The notes under the pieces: generated by a model
Seen by the model: the letters and a program-made list of their open reading frames with translations, nothing else
Database searches by the model: none
Told to the model about the DNA's origin: nothing
Shown: positions 7,323 to 14,712 of the stretch, one piece after another
Position numbering within the stretch: position 1 is the first letter of the stretch
Layout: every line of letters begins with the position of its first letter
Made by a program: the position numbers and the translations under genes
From: DASPJL01 sp035628645
Lineage (GTDB): Bacteria > Bacteroidota > Bacteroidia > Cytophagales > Cyclobacteriaceae
NCBI GenBank assembly: GCA_035628645.1
Contig: DASPJL010000037.1
Location: forward strand, 1 to 19,897
Reading direction: 5' to 3'
DNA length: 19,897 nt

Positions 7323-8849
7323 CTAATCCTCTTGCCTCTCTGGTTTCATCTGAGGGAAAAACAAGACATCTTGGATAGAATTCGAATTTGTCATGATCAT
7401 GGACAAACGATCTATTCCAATTCCTAAGCCTGCTGTCGGAGGCATTCCATATTCCAAGGCACGTAAAAAGTCTTCATCCAGGACCATCGCTTCGGTATCT
7501 CCTCTTTTTCCCAGCTCAAGTTGTTCTTCAAATCTTCGTCTTTGGTCCAATGGATCGTTAAGCTCAGAAAAGGCGTTACAAATTTCCTTACCGTTACAAA
7601 TAGCTTCAAACCTTTCTACCAATCCAGGCTTGCTTCTGTGTTTCTTAGCTAAAGGTGACATTTCCAAAGGATAATCAGTTATGAAGGTTGGTTGGATCAA
7701 ATTTCCTTCGCAAGTTTCTCCAAAGATCTCATCTATCAACTTTCCTTTACCCATTGAGCTGTCGACTTTTATTTTTAATTTTCTTGCAGTTTCAACCAAT
7801 TGCGCTTCATCCATTTCAGAAATATCTATTCCTGTAAAATGTTGAATGGCCTCAAACATGGTGAATCGCTTCCATGGTCTTTGAAAATCAATATAATTTT
7901 CACCTACTTTTACTTTGGTGCTTCCATGAAGTGCAATGGCTACTTTCTCAATCATTTCTTCCACAAGATCCATCATCCAATGATAATCTTTGTAAGCTAC
8001 ATAAAGCTCTATTTGAGTAAACTCAGGATTATGAAACCTGGACATTCCTTCATTTCGGAAGTCCTTGGAAAACTCATAAACACCATCAAAACCGCCAACA
8101 ATAAGTCTTTTTAAATACAACTCATTAGCGATACGAAGGTAAAGCTCCATATCCAATGTATTGTGGTAAGTTTTGAAAGGTCTTGCCGCTGCACCACCAT
8201 AAAGCGGCTGAAGAATAGGTGTTTCTACTTCCAAATAGCCTTTCTCATTCAGATATTCTCTCATGGTATTTACCAATTGAGTCCTTTTTTTGAAAGTTTC
8301 CCTGACCTGAGGGTTAAGGATAAGGTCTACATAGCGCTGTCTGTACCTTAATTCGGGATCAGACACCGCATCATGAACAATTTTATTTCCTTGTTCATCT
8401 ACCGATTCTTTTACAATCGGAAGCGGCTTTAATGATTTTGTTAATAATTTAAATTCTTTAACATGGATGGATATTTCGCCAGTTTGCGTTCTAAAAACAA
8501 ATCCTTTCACCCCAATGATGTCGCCAATATCCAATAGTTTTTTAAATACTGTATTGTAAAGGGTTTTGTCTTCACCGGTGGCTATTTCGTCTCTTTTAAT
8601 ATACAATTGAATTCTCCCCGTACTGTCCTGTAATCCTGCAAAAGAAGCATTTCCCATAATTCTCCTGCTCATCAACCTGCCTGCTATAGAAACATCCTGA
8701 AACTTCTCAGGGTTGGAATCAAAATCGTTCAAAATTTCCTTTGCAGAGGTATTTATTTCAAATAATTCTGAAGGATAGGGATTGATACCCACTTTTATTA
8801 TTTCTTCCAGCTCGTGCCTTCTCCTTAATTCGTGTTCACTAAGACTCAT
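7323..8849 (-). CDS. lysS: Lysyl-tRNA synthetase, class II
   Basis: This 508-residue enzyme charges tRNA-Lys with lysine using ATP in the cytoplasm. The N-terminal OB-fold anticodon-binding domain (about 53-140; SIAGRLMSRRIMGNASFAGL) is followed by the class II catalytic core. Motif 2, FRNEGMSRFHNPEFTQIE, spans about 264-281, and motif 3, GLGIGIDRLSM, spans 474-484. The linker YLRIANELYLKRLIVGG and the late segment GNLIQPTFITDYPLEMSPLAK are typical of LysRS2. The length is normal for bacterial LysS and all motifs are intact. A TACTTTTG box 24-31 bp before the start suggests its own promoter. The hairpin at 7263-7305 ends the unit. Confidence 0.97.
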   Translation of the reverse strand: MSLSEHELRRRHELEEIIKVGINPYPSELFEINTSAKEILNDFDSNPEKFQDVSIAGRLMSRRIMGNASFAGLQDSTGRIQLYIKRDEIATGEDKTLYNTVFKKLLDIGDIIGVKGFVFRTQTGEISIHVKEFKLLTKSLKPLPIVKESVDEQGNKIVHDAVSDPELRYRQRYVDLILNPQVRETFKKRTQLVNTMREYLNEKGYLEVETPILQPLYGGAAARPFKTYHNTLDMELYLRIANELYLKRLIVGGFDGVYEFSKDFRNEGMSRFHNPEFTQIELYVAYKDYHWMMDLVEEMIEKVAIALHGSTKVKVGENYIDFQRPWKRFTMFEAIQHFTGIDISEMDEAQLVETARKLKIKVDSSMGKGKLIDEIFGETCEGNLIQPTFITDYPLEMSPLAKKHRSKPGLVERFEAICNGKEICNAFSELNDPLDQRRRFEEQLELGKRGDTEAMVLDEDFLRALEYGMPPTAGLGIGIDRLSMIMTNSNSIQDVLFFPQMKPERQED

Positions 8850-8872
8850 GTATATTTATTTTTTAGGAGGTG

Positions 8873-8880
8873 CAAAAGTA
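8873..8880 (-). promoter_or_regulatory. -7 box of the lysS promoter
   Basis: TACTTTTG on the minus strand matches TAnnTTTG exactly. Transcription would start near 8865, giving a leader of only about 16 nt. No good TTTG box lies 19 nt upstream; that position falls in the degenerate repeat array at 8885-8929. Confidence 0.4.
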
Positions 8881-8884
8881 CATA

Positions 8885-8929
8885 ATGATGTGATAATTAC
8901 TTAATGTGCAGATGTGCTAATTCGCAGAA
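8885..8929. repeat. Degenerate nonamer-like array upstream of lysS
   Basis: The stretch can be read as about five 9-bp units (for example AATGTGCAG and ATGTGCTAA). Its minus-strand form shares a long interrupted match with 12187-12222: both contain AATTAGCAYAT, then a CATT-AGTAAT segment. The period is degenerate and the unit boundaries are uncertain. Confidence 0.4.
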
Positions 8930-8978
8930 ATGTTGAATGTTGAGTTTTAAATGTTAAATGTGGAATTTTGAACGTTCA
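8930..8978. repeat. Heptamer array B (ATGTTGA units)
   Basis: Seven units of exactly 7 bp follow one another: ATGTTGA twice, GTTTTAA, ATGTTAA, ATGTGGA, ATTTTGA and ACGTTCA. The last base is A in every unit. The array lies between lysS and sua5, immediately next to the nonamer-like array. Confidence 0.7.
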
Positions 8979-9004
8979 TCTCTCACTTCTTGTGGATTGA
9001 TGTT

Positions 9005-9961
9005 TTATTTTACGGAAGCTCTTCTTAACCTATCGTTAATTGCTCTCCCAAGTCCTTTTTCAGGAAGAAATTCCACGACTATAATTTTTGTAGGCAAACC
9101 ATCCAGCTTCCGCATACCGGCAAAGAGGTTACTTGCGGCTTCTTCTACGCTTCCGGTTTTTGAAAGCAGAAATTGATTAGCTACCGGAACTGCAGCGTTA
9201 TATTCCTTAAATGCCAAATAACTGACTTCATTAATATCATGTGATTTTAAAGCTTCACTTAAATCTGTCACCACTTCTTTTGAAGGTGCATAATGACTAC
9301 TTAACATACCGGGAGAAGAAGGTTTTGAACTGCTGCTCAATATCGTTTTGATTTTACCAACTTCCTTTTCGAGGCTTTCAATGCTAATTCCTCCTAACCT
9401 GTATACAATGGTCTCCTCTTCTTCAAATCCCACTATGGTAGATTCGATCCCTACGAGCGAAGAACCTCCATCCAGAATATATTTTAATTTATCCCCTAAT
9501 TGATCATATACATGTTGGGCTGTAGTCGGACTTATGTAACCAAAAGGGTTTGCGCTTGGCGCGGCCAATGGAAAGGAAAGGGAAGATAGAAGTTTTAGTG
9601 TAAGGGAATGACCTGGGATTCTCACTGCTACCAAGTGAGATCCAGAAGTCACAAGGTCGGGAATGATTTGCTTTTTCTTCAGTAAAACTGTAAGAGGTCC
9701 AGGCCAGAACTTCTTCATCAGAATCTTAGCCTTGTCAGGAATCTCCTCCACAAACTCCTGCACTTTATCTATTGAATATGTATGAACTATTAAAGGATCG
9801 AAAGATGGCCTGTTTTTTACTTTAAATATTTTAATCACAGCGTCAGGATTAAAGGCATTTCCTGCCAGGCCATATACTGTTTCTGTTGGAATACTTACCA
9901 GATCTCCATTTTCTAATATTTCCCGGGCCAAGGATATATTCGTCCCGATTTCTGCAAACAT
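9005..9961 (-). CDS. sua5: Threonylcarbamoyl-AMP synthase, Sua5 type
   Basis: This 318-residue enzyme makes L-threonylcarbamoyl-AMP from threonine, bicarbonate and ATP, the first step of t6A37 modification of ANN-decoding tRNAs. The N-terminal YrdC domain (about 8-200) shows PTETVYGLAG (25-34), the KVKNRP segment (47-52), WPGPLTVLL, VAVRIPGH and PSANPFG (135-141). The C-terminal Sua5 extension follows a linker with SPGMLSSHYAP (216-226), a segment seen in long Sua5/YwlC forms and absent from short TsaC/YrdC. The length therefore points to the two-domain type. The ATG at 9961 directly precedes the conserved domain. It is not tightly linked to lysS; 155 bp of repeats separates them. Confidence 0.94.
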   Translation of the reverse strand: MFAEIGTNISLAREILENGDLVSIPTETVYGLAGNAFNPDAVIKIFKVKNRPSFDPLIVHTYSIDKVQEFVEEIPDKAKILMKKFWPGPLTVLLKKKQIIPDLVTSGSHLVAVRIPGHSLTLKLLSSLSFPLAAPSANPFGYISPTTAQHVYDQLGDKLKYILDGGSSLVGIESTIVGFEEEETIVYRLGGISIESLEKEVGKIKTILSSSSKPSSPGMLSSHYAPSKEVVTDLSEALKSHDINEVSYLAFKEYNAAVPVANQFLLSKTGSVEEAASNLFAGMRKLDGLPTKIIVVEFLPEKGLGRAINDRLRRASVK

Positions 9962-10083
9962 TGCTCTTTAATTTTAGCTGCAAAATAACATCTTATTTAA
10001 CATTTTTCGAATATTGGATTTCAATGCTTTTTTCTTTATTATTCAATTAATATTTAACAAGGATAATTTTTAAAATCATTTTT

Positions 10084-10467
10084 ATGAACATCAATCATGT
10101 GGCTCTCTGGGTGTCAGATTTAGAGAAGATGAGGCAGTTCTATATAAAATTCTTCCAGGGAACTTCAAATGAGAAATATACGAACCCTATTAAAAAATTC
10201 CAGTCCTATTTTATTTCCTTCCCATCTGGAGCAAGACTGGAGTTAATGCATAGCCCTCAAGTCAATAAAAGTAGCGGAGAATCAAATAAGTTAGGATATG
10301 CTCATCTTGCTTTTTCGGTAGGAAGTAAAGAAAAAGTAGATGAATTTACTAAAATGTTAGAAGGAAATGGATTTGAAGTAATCGGAGGTCCTAGAGTAAC
10401 CGGCGATGGATATTATGAAAGTACAATCCTTGATCCGGAAAACAACATTATAGAAATTACAATATAG
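10084..10467 (+). CDS. VOC-family (glyoxalase/dioxygenase superfamily) protein
   Basis: This 127-residue protein consists of two beta-alpha-beta-beta-beta modules. The metal ligands expected of glyoxalase I-type proteins can be placed: His5 (NINHVALWV), Glu53 (ARLELMH), His74 (GYAHLAFSV) and Glu124 (NNIIEITI). With all four ligands intact it is probably a metal-binding enzyme rather than a bleomycin-resistance-type binding protein. Methylglyoxal detoxification is possible, but many VOC subfamilies share these ligands and the substrate is not determined. It is a single gene, divergent from sua5 and convergent with the acyl-CoA reductase gene. Confidence 0.85.
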   Translation: MNINHVALWVSDLEKMRQFYIKFFQGTSNEKYTNPIKKFQSYFISFPSGARLELMHSPQVNKSSGESNKLGYAHLAFSVGSKEKVDEFTKMLEGNGFEVIGGPRVTGDGYYESTILDPENNIIEITI

Positions 10468-10469
10468 AA

Positions 10470-10533
10470 ATGTTGAGCTGTTAAATGTTGAATTTTAAAT
10501 TATTTGAAAAATATTTAAAATTCAACATTTAAC
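10470..10533. repeat. Heptamer array C forming a perfect 21-bp inverted repeat
   Basis: Units ATGTTGA and ATTTTAA recur on the left side. The 21 bases at 10480-10500 are an exact reverse complement of 10513-10533, across a 12-nt loop (10501-10512). It lies wholly between the stop codons of two convergent genes (10467 and 10541), so it can act as a bidirectional terminator. Its sequence belongs to the same ATGTTRA family as arrays A and B. Confidence 0.75.
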
Positions 10534-10540
10534 ATTTCCT

Positions 10541-11557
10541 TCAATATTTTAAACTTTGCAGAAAGCGCATCGTGTCTACACCATCAGCATACTCCCAAAG
10601 CTCGGGAGTCTGGGCTCTGCCAAAATCTACACTTCCTGGAAACCAACTTTCACTGGAAACTATACATTGAATATTGTCTTTGATCGCTTCCAATCTAATA
10701 ACAAGCTCTTTTTTATCATTATATTTTTCAAAATAGACTACAGAAATGGGTGATGCCATTCCCGGATCCTGCTTGAGAATTAAAAAACCATTGTCGAGAT
10801 GCGGTTCTTTATTAATCAGGTAAATGGATTTATTGTAGTCATAATTATTTGAATATTTATGATGCTGAATAGTATAACTAAAGCTTTCCAATCTGTTCAA
10901 CAGTCCCGGCAAATCATAGTCGGATGGGACGTAAAGCTTGGAAATACTTCTGCAACCAAGACCATAATAAGTAAAAATATCATTACCCAACAGATCAATT
11001 TCCTCGTCGGTCTCCTCCCCGGTCAACACGGCACAAGAGTTTCTGGATTTTCTGATGATGTGTGGTTTCTTGGAAAAATAATAATTAAAATACCTTGACG
11101 AATTACTGCTTCCGGTCGCAATTACCGCCTCTGCATCCTTTAAAAGGTCTATAAATTCAATATATTCTTTAAAGCCAGGCTCAATGGCAACTAAATATTC
11201 TGTAATTTTTCTTGGAAGATATTCGTCCTGAGAACTTAGTTTGGCTTTTAGTTTATATCCCGAAATCAAAACACACAAGAAATCATGAAACCCAGCAAAT
11301 GGAATATTCCCAGCCATTATTACCCCTATTTTAATGTTGGCAGCTGCACTCAGGTTATAACTTTCGATCCAAAGTGAGAGTCTTTTTTTATCGAGATAGT
11401 TCTCCATTCCCTTCAATGCATACCTTACTGAGTCTTTGTTAAACCATGGATTATTTGCTTGTGCTCCATCACTTAATTCTTCTATTTCTTCATATGAAAG
11501 ACTTTTAATTTTAAGGCCTAACGATATAAATGCTTTCAGTCTTTTTTCCAGGTCCAT
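10541..11557 (-). CDS. LuxC-family acyl-CoA reductase
   Basis: This 338-residue protein matches the LuxC/acyl-CoA reductase family of aldehyde-dehydrogenase-fold enzymes, which reduce acyl-CoA or acyl groups to aldehydes with NAD(P)H. Visible landmarks are GVIMAGNIPFAGFHDFLCVLISG (a nucleotide-binding-like segment, about 78-100), DAEAVIATGSSNSSRYFNYYF (141-161), SRNSCAVLTG (171-180) and FTYYGLGCRSISKLYV. Cys202 in GLGC is the likely catalytic thiol. The protein is shorter than LuxC of luminous bacteria (about 480 residues), as is common for the Bacteroidota version, and no luxAB genes are here, so bioluminescence is not implied. The gene is divergent from a ferredoxin gene. Confidence 0.85.
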   Translation of the reverse strand: MDLEKRLKAFISLGLKIKSLSYEEIEELSDGAQANNPWFNKDSVRYALKGMENYLDKKRLSLWIESYNLSAAANIKIGVIMAGNIPFAGFHDFLCVLISGYKLKAKLSSQDEYLPRKITEYLVAIEPGFKEYIEFIDLLKDAEAVIATGSSNSSRYFNYYFSKKPHIIRKSRNSCAVLTGEETDEEIDLLGNDIFTYYGLGCRSISKLYVPSDYDLPGLLNRLESFSYTIQHHKYSNNYDYNKSIYLINKEPHLDNGFLILKQDPGMASPISVVYFEKYNDKKELVIRLEAIKDNIQCIVSSESWFPGSVDFGRAQTPELWEYADGVDTMRFLQSLKY

Positions 11558-11692
11558 AATTACATAGTTTATAAAACAATACTAACGCTTAAAACAGAAG
11601 ACTATATTTTAAAAATTTGATAAATCAATAGCCTGTTTATTCTTAACTATTTTAAAATAGTGCGAAGTTCTTATAAATCTCAAAATTATTCA

Positions 11693-11723
11693 TTTGATTC
11701 AAGACTTTTTGTTTGTAATTTTG
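11693..11723 (+). promoter_or_regulatory. Canonical Bacteroidota promoter for the ferredoxin gene
   Basis: TTTG (11693-11696), exactly 19 nt, then TAATTTTG (11716-11723) is a full match to the Bacteroidota primary-sigma consensus. Transcription should start near 11730, giving a leader of about 30 nt. This leader includes AGGAG at 11751-11755, 6 nt before the ATG, one of the few classical Shine-Dalgarno sites in the window. Together these predict strong expression. Confidence 0.8.
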
Positions 11724-11761
11724 CCTTTTCTATTTTTAAGGTTTAAAAAAAGGAGTATACT

Positions 11762-12109
11762 ATGGCAATAATGATCACTGATGAGTGTATCAATTGTGGG
11801 GCCTGCGAACCAGAATGCCCGAATACTGCTATTTACGAAGGCGGAATAGCATGGACTTGGTCCGGTGGAACAAGTCTGACACAAGTTGAGATGGAAGATG
11901 GAACAACAATAGACGGAAAAGCGCCACAAACACCGGTTTCGAATGAATTCTACTATATTGTTACAGATAAGTGTACAGAATGTATGGGTTTTCATGAAGA
12001 ACCTCAATGTGCCGCAGTATGCCCTGTAGATTGTTGTGTGGATGATCCTGATGCCAGAGAAACCGAAGAAGAATTACTTGGCAAAAAGGCCTGGCTTCAC
12101 GGGGAGTAA
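11762..12109 (+). CDS. 2[4Fe-4S] dicluster ferredoxin
   Basis: This 115-residue soluble electron carrier has two cysteine motifs. The first is C9-x2-C12-x2-C15-x3-C19-P. The second is C71-x2-C74-x8-C83-x3-C87-P, followed by C91 and C92. The eight-residue insertion between the second and third cysteines of the second motif, plus the acidic helical C-terminal tail, recalls Allochromatium-type (Alvin) ferredoxins, which have very low potentials. About 50 residues separate the two motifs, longer than in clostridial ferredoxins. It is divergent from the acyl-CoA reductase gene, and I recall this pairing as recurrent in Bacteroidota; a functional link is inference. Confidence 0.93.
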   Translation: MAIMITDECINCGACEPECPNTAIYEGGIAWTWSGGTSLTQVEMEDGTTIDGKAPQTPVSNEFYYIVTDKCTECMGFHEEPQCAAVCPVDCCVDDPDARETEEELLGKKAWLHGE

Positions 12110-12148
12110 AAGGGTATTTACTATTTAGATTAGATATAAAAATAATTT

Positions 12149-12187
12149 TGTGATGATGTTAATTATATTAAAATTAACATCATCACA
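12149..12187. terminator. Perfect 16-bp hairpin between convergent genes
   Basis: The 16 bases at 12149-12164 are the exact reverse complement of 12172-12187, with a 7-nt loop (12165-12171). It lies between the ferredoxin stop (12109) and the DUF58 stop (12219), so it can terminate both. There is no long T-tract directly after the stem, so termination may depend on the stem alone. Confidence 0.65.
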
Positions 12188-12222
12188 TCAACAAATTAGC
12201 ATATTATCGCATTAGTAATCAT
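12187..12222. repeat. Degenerate nonamer-like array at the DUF58 3' end
   Basis: On the minus strand it reads as units such as TAATGCGAT, AATATGCTA and ATTTGTTGA. It aligns with the minus-strand sequence of 8885-8929 through AATTAGCAYAT and CATT-AGTAAT. The array runs into the stop codon of the DUF58 gene and abuts the hairpin at 12149-12187. Confidence 0.4.
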
Positions 12223-13124
12223 TTCATTTTAGCCCTTTTTGTCAAATAAGGAACCAATATTTGAGAATAGGAATTGTTAATATCCGCCTCAATAAGATCA
12301 ATTTTAAACTGCCCCGCTTTTAACCTTAGATTTTCCTCAAACTCCTTGATTTTGCTTTTATAAAAATTTCTTATCTCATTAGGCTGTACCTTTAGTTTTT
12401 CTCCTGATTCGATATCAATGAACTCATGGGGCCTGTCAGAAAACTCAAAATCTACTTCCGTTTTTTTGTCTTTCACATGAAATAACAACACCTCATGATT
12501 ATTATGTTTTAAATGATTAAGGGCTGAAAAGAGGTCATTGGCCTTCTCAAAGTCATCAAACATATCACTGAAAAGAATCACCAGAGATCTTTTATAAATT
12601 TTGTCTGCTATTTCGTGAATAGTCGAAGCAATTGAGGTCTTTTTCTCCGTTTGCTTTTCCCTTAATAATTGCTCGAGAAGGAGGAAAATTTTATGAGTAT
12701 GCGTAGCCGTAGAGCTAATCGGGGTTTGTATTTCTACCTTATCCGAGAATGTGTAAATACCCACAGCATCACGCTGCTTTTGCAACAAATAAGATAGGCA
12801 AGCCGCGGCCATAATACTAAAGGTGATTTTTCCGTTGTTTTCCACGGGATAATACATGGAGGATGAGGTATCTAGCAGGATCACACACCTGAGGTTTGTT
12901 TCCTCCTCGTACCGTTTAGTAAAAAGCTTCTCACTTTTTGCATAAACTTTCCAATCGATGTGCCTGGTGCTTTCCCCAGTGTTGTATATTTTGTGTTCAG
13001 CAAACTCGACGGAGAAACCATGGTATGGCGATTTATGAAGTCCGGTTATAAACCCTTCTACCATTTGCTTTGCCAACAATTCAATATTACCAAACTCCTT
13101 TACTTTACTTAAATCGATTTTCAT
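12219..13124 (-). CDS. DUF58 protein with von Willebrand A domain
   Basis: This 301-residue protein has the DUF58 signature YNTGESTRHIDWKVYAKSEKLFTKRYEEE (about 47-75), followed by a vWA domain with an intact MIDAS start, DTSSSM (Asp85, Ser87, Ser89). A later VILFSDMFDD segment fits the rest of the metal site. DUF58 proteins usually work with a MoxR AAA+ ATPase and BatA/BatB-type membrane vWA proteins in chaperone or stress roles. No MoxR gene lies within this window; the neighbour on the 5' side is RlpA-like, 112 bp away. It has no membrane segment, so it is probably cytoplasmic. Confidence 0.9.
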   Translation of the reverse strand: MKIDLSKVKEFGNIELLAKQMVEGFITGLHKSPYHGFSVEFAEHKIYNTGESTRHIDWKVYAKSEKLFTKRYEEETNLRCVILLDTSSSMYYPVENNGKITFSIMAAACLSYLLQKQRDAVGIYTFSDKVEIQTPISSTATHTHKIFLLLEQLLREKQTEKKTSIASTIHEIADKIYKRSLVILFSDMFDDFEKANDLFSALNHLKHNNHEVLLFHVKDKKTEVDFEFSDRPHEFIDIESGEKLKVQPNEIRNFYKSKIKEFEENLRLKAGQFKIDLIEADINNSYSQILVPYLTKRAKMK

Positions 13125-13236
13125 GTATTTATCATTAGTTTTTTAATTACCACATGGAATACACCATTAAACATTATCCTAGATCAGGTGATTTTCAATC
13201 ATGGCTATTTCATGTTTGCTGCAATTAATATCTATA

Positions 13237-13806
13237 TCATTTAAGAGAGGAAGACTCTAATTCAATTTTTAAAATAGACTCATTTATAAATTCTTGTGTG
13301 AATATACTTTTTAAACTTTTGTCTATAGCTTCACCGTCAGGTGAAATTACTCTTCCATGAAAGCCATAGCCTTGCAATGAATTAATTGTGCCGATTTCAC
13401 CATAACAACAATCCGCCAATCTTAAAGGATCCATTCCAGTATCAATGGAATCCACAAGTTCAATTTTAACTTTTGCCACTCCCCGTTTCACCATATCAAT
13501 CCTTTCTGCAGCTGCCTTTGAAAGGTCTATAATTCTTGCCTTTAGAAAAGGCCCACGGTCATTTACCCTTACCACGATACATTTTCCGTTGGATAAGTTG
13601 GTAACTTTTACAAAACTATTAAAAGGCAAGGTCCGATGTGCAGAAGTATAGGCATTCATATTAAATCGTTCTCCATTTGCTGTCCGTTTTCCATGAAATT
13701 TCTTTCCGTAATAGGAAGCCAATCCTTTTTGAGGAAGCTTCTGTGCCACAGAATAATGAGTAAATAAAATAAAGCCGGTCAAAAATATTTTAAATTTTAT
13801 AGGCAT
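13237..13806 (-). CDS. rlpA: RlpA-family septal-ring lytic transglycosylase-like protein
   Basis: This 189-residue exported protein has a signal peptide (about 1-21; hydrophobic core IFLTGFILF, probable cleavage after SVA-Q). A double-psi beta-barrel domain (about 28-118) carries the RlpA signature GLASYYGKKFHGKRTANGERFN, NAYTSAHRTLPF with His57, and VRVNDRGPF with Asp83, the likely catalytic acid. RlpA enzymes cleave naked glycan strands in the periplasm. There is no SPOR domain; the C-terminal 70 or so residues are unassigned. No lipobox cysteine follows the signal, so it appears to be secreted rather than a lipoprotein. It is codirectional with the DUF58 gene but not overlapping. Confidence 0.9.
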   Translation of the reverse strand: MPIKFKIFLTGFILFTHYSVAQKLPQKGLASYYGKKFHGKRTANGERFNMNAYTSAHRTLPFNSFVKVTNLSNGKCIVVRVNDRGPFLKARIIDLSKAAAERIDMVKRGVAKVKIELVDSIDTGMDPLRLADCCYGEIGTINSLQGYGFHGRVISPDGEAIDKSLKSIFTQEFINESILKIELESSSLK

Positions 13807-14227
13807 TAATCGGTTCTTTATAATTCTATTTTAACTTATTTCTCTTTCTCCCTCTCCAACTGACTTCATATATTTTACAAATAATTAATTTTTTAAAGCA
13901 AAAAGAAGATAAAAAAGGCAAGTTCATAATTAAACACCGCTTTTATTAATTTTTCAAAAATACTTTAAAAAAGCACGTTCTAATAAAAGCAACAGATTCA
14001 AGAGTGATTGACAAAAAAGGTATCGATAATTTAAGATAGGATAAAGTATTATTTTAATCTTTTTGTGCTGATGAAAACGATTGCTTAAAGGAAATATTAT
14101 TTAAGAAAAAAGTTTTGCTTGCATTAGTGGAAAACATTATGCTATATTTAGGAGCTTTTAAGCAAATAGTTTTTAAAAATAATTAAAACTTATAACTTTA
14201 CCTCTCAAATTTTAAAATTCAAGGATT
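13807..14227. other. 421-bp divergent intergenic region
   Basis: No gene is seen. It separates rlpA (minus) from the PUR-domain gene (plus) and must hold promoters for both. A perfect 10-bp inverted repeat, GCTTTTATTA (13939-13948) and TAATAAAAGC (13981-13990), encloses 32 bp; it is a possible operator or just AT-rich chance. Near the right end TTTT (14170-14173), 19 nt, TAACTTTA (14193-14200) resembles a primary-sigma promoter for the downstream gene. Confidence 0.4.
14170..14200 (+). promoter_or_regulatory. Likely promoter of the PUR-domain gene
   Basis: TTTT (14170-14173), a 19-nt spacer, then TAACTTTA (14193-14200) matches TTTG/TAnnTTTG at most positions with exact spacing. Transcription would begin near 14207, about 20 nt before the GTG start. 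Confidence 0.4.
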
Positions 14228-14563
14228 GTGGAAGAGAATCATGAAAATGAAAAAGTAGAGATTTACTCTCAACGAGTTAGAGCCGGAAAGAGAACTTATT
14301 TCTTTGATGTAAAAGCAACCCGCTCCAATGATTATTACCTGACGATTACTGAAAGTAAAAGACGGTACAAAGAAGATGGGTTCGTGTATGAGAAACACAA
14401 AATCTTTCTTTACAAAGAAGATTTTGATAAGTTTCTTGAAGCATTGAAAGAAACTGTCAGTCATGTGAAAACCGAATTAATGCCGGAAGTAGACTTTGCT
14501 CAGTTCGAGAAACAAAACGAGGAGACTCAAGAAGGCGGCGAAGACGAGCTTAAGTGGGAATAA
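14228..14563 (+). CDS. PUR-domain nucleic-acid-binding protein (DUF3276)
   Basis: This 111-residue protein matches the DUF3276/PUR-alpha-like family found across Bacteroidota and spirochaetes. The core runs from about 10 to 82 (VEIYSQRVRAGKRTYFFDVKATRSNDYYLTITESKRR, then HKIFLYKEDFDKFLEALKE), followed by an acidic, probably disordered tail. The PUR fold binds single-stranded DNA or RNA; a role in RNA or chromosome biology is inferred. The start is GTG at 14228, because no in-frame ATG precedes the conserved core. A hairpin terminator follows and separates it from ychF, so it is probably a single-gene unit. Confidence 0.88.
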   Translation: MEENHENEKVEIYSQRVRAGKRTYFFDVKATRSNDYYLTITESKRRYKEDGFVYEKHKIFLYKEDFDKFLEALKETVSHVKTELMPEVDFAQFEKQNEETQEGGEDELKWE

Positions 14564-14588
14564 TTTAAGCACTCAATTAAGAATTTTC

Positions 14589-14617
14589 AGCTCTCTCTTT
14601 TAAAGATAGAGCTTTTT
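14589..14617 (+). terminator. Intrinsic terminator after the PUR gene
   Basis: AGCTCTCTCT (14589-14598) pairs with AGATAGAGCT (14604-14613) with one mismatch and a 5-nt loop. A run of T follows directly, with more T after a GC. It starts about 25 nt after the stop codon at 14563. Confidence 0.75.
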
Positions 14618-14651
14618 GCTTTTATACCTATTAATAATCTCAATAAGTTTT

Positions 14652-14659
14652 TAAGTTTG
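14652..14659 (+). promoter_or_regulatory. -7 box of the ychF promoter
   Basis: TAAGTTTG fits TAnnTTTG exactly; the position 19 nt upstream reads TATT, a poor -33 box. The transcript would start near 14666, with a leader of about 47 nt. Confidence 0.4.
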
Positions 14660-14712
14660 CAGCCCCAAATTAATTGGTTGAAATATTAAACTAAAAATCT
14701 AGAATATATAAA

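Noticed and set aside
8850..8929. Lysine riboswitch or T-box before lysS
   Set aside because: The predicted leader is only about 16 nt, and no conserved T-box or L-box sequence is visible.
10541..11557. Bioluminescence gene (luxC)
   Set aside because: The protein is much shorter than LuxC of luminous bacteria and no luxAB, luxD or luxE gene is present.
12219..13124. Complete MoxR/Bat operon
   Set aside because: Only the DUF58 gene is present; its neighbours are a ferredoxin and an RlpA-like gene on either side.
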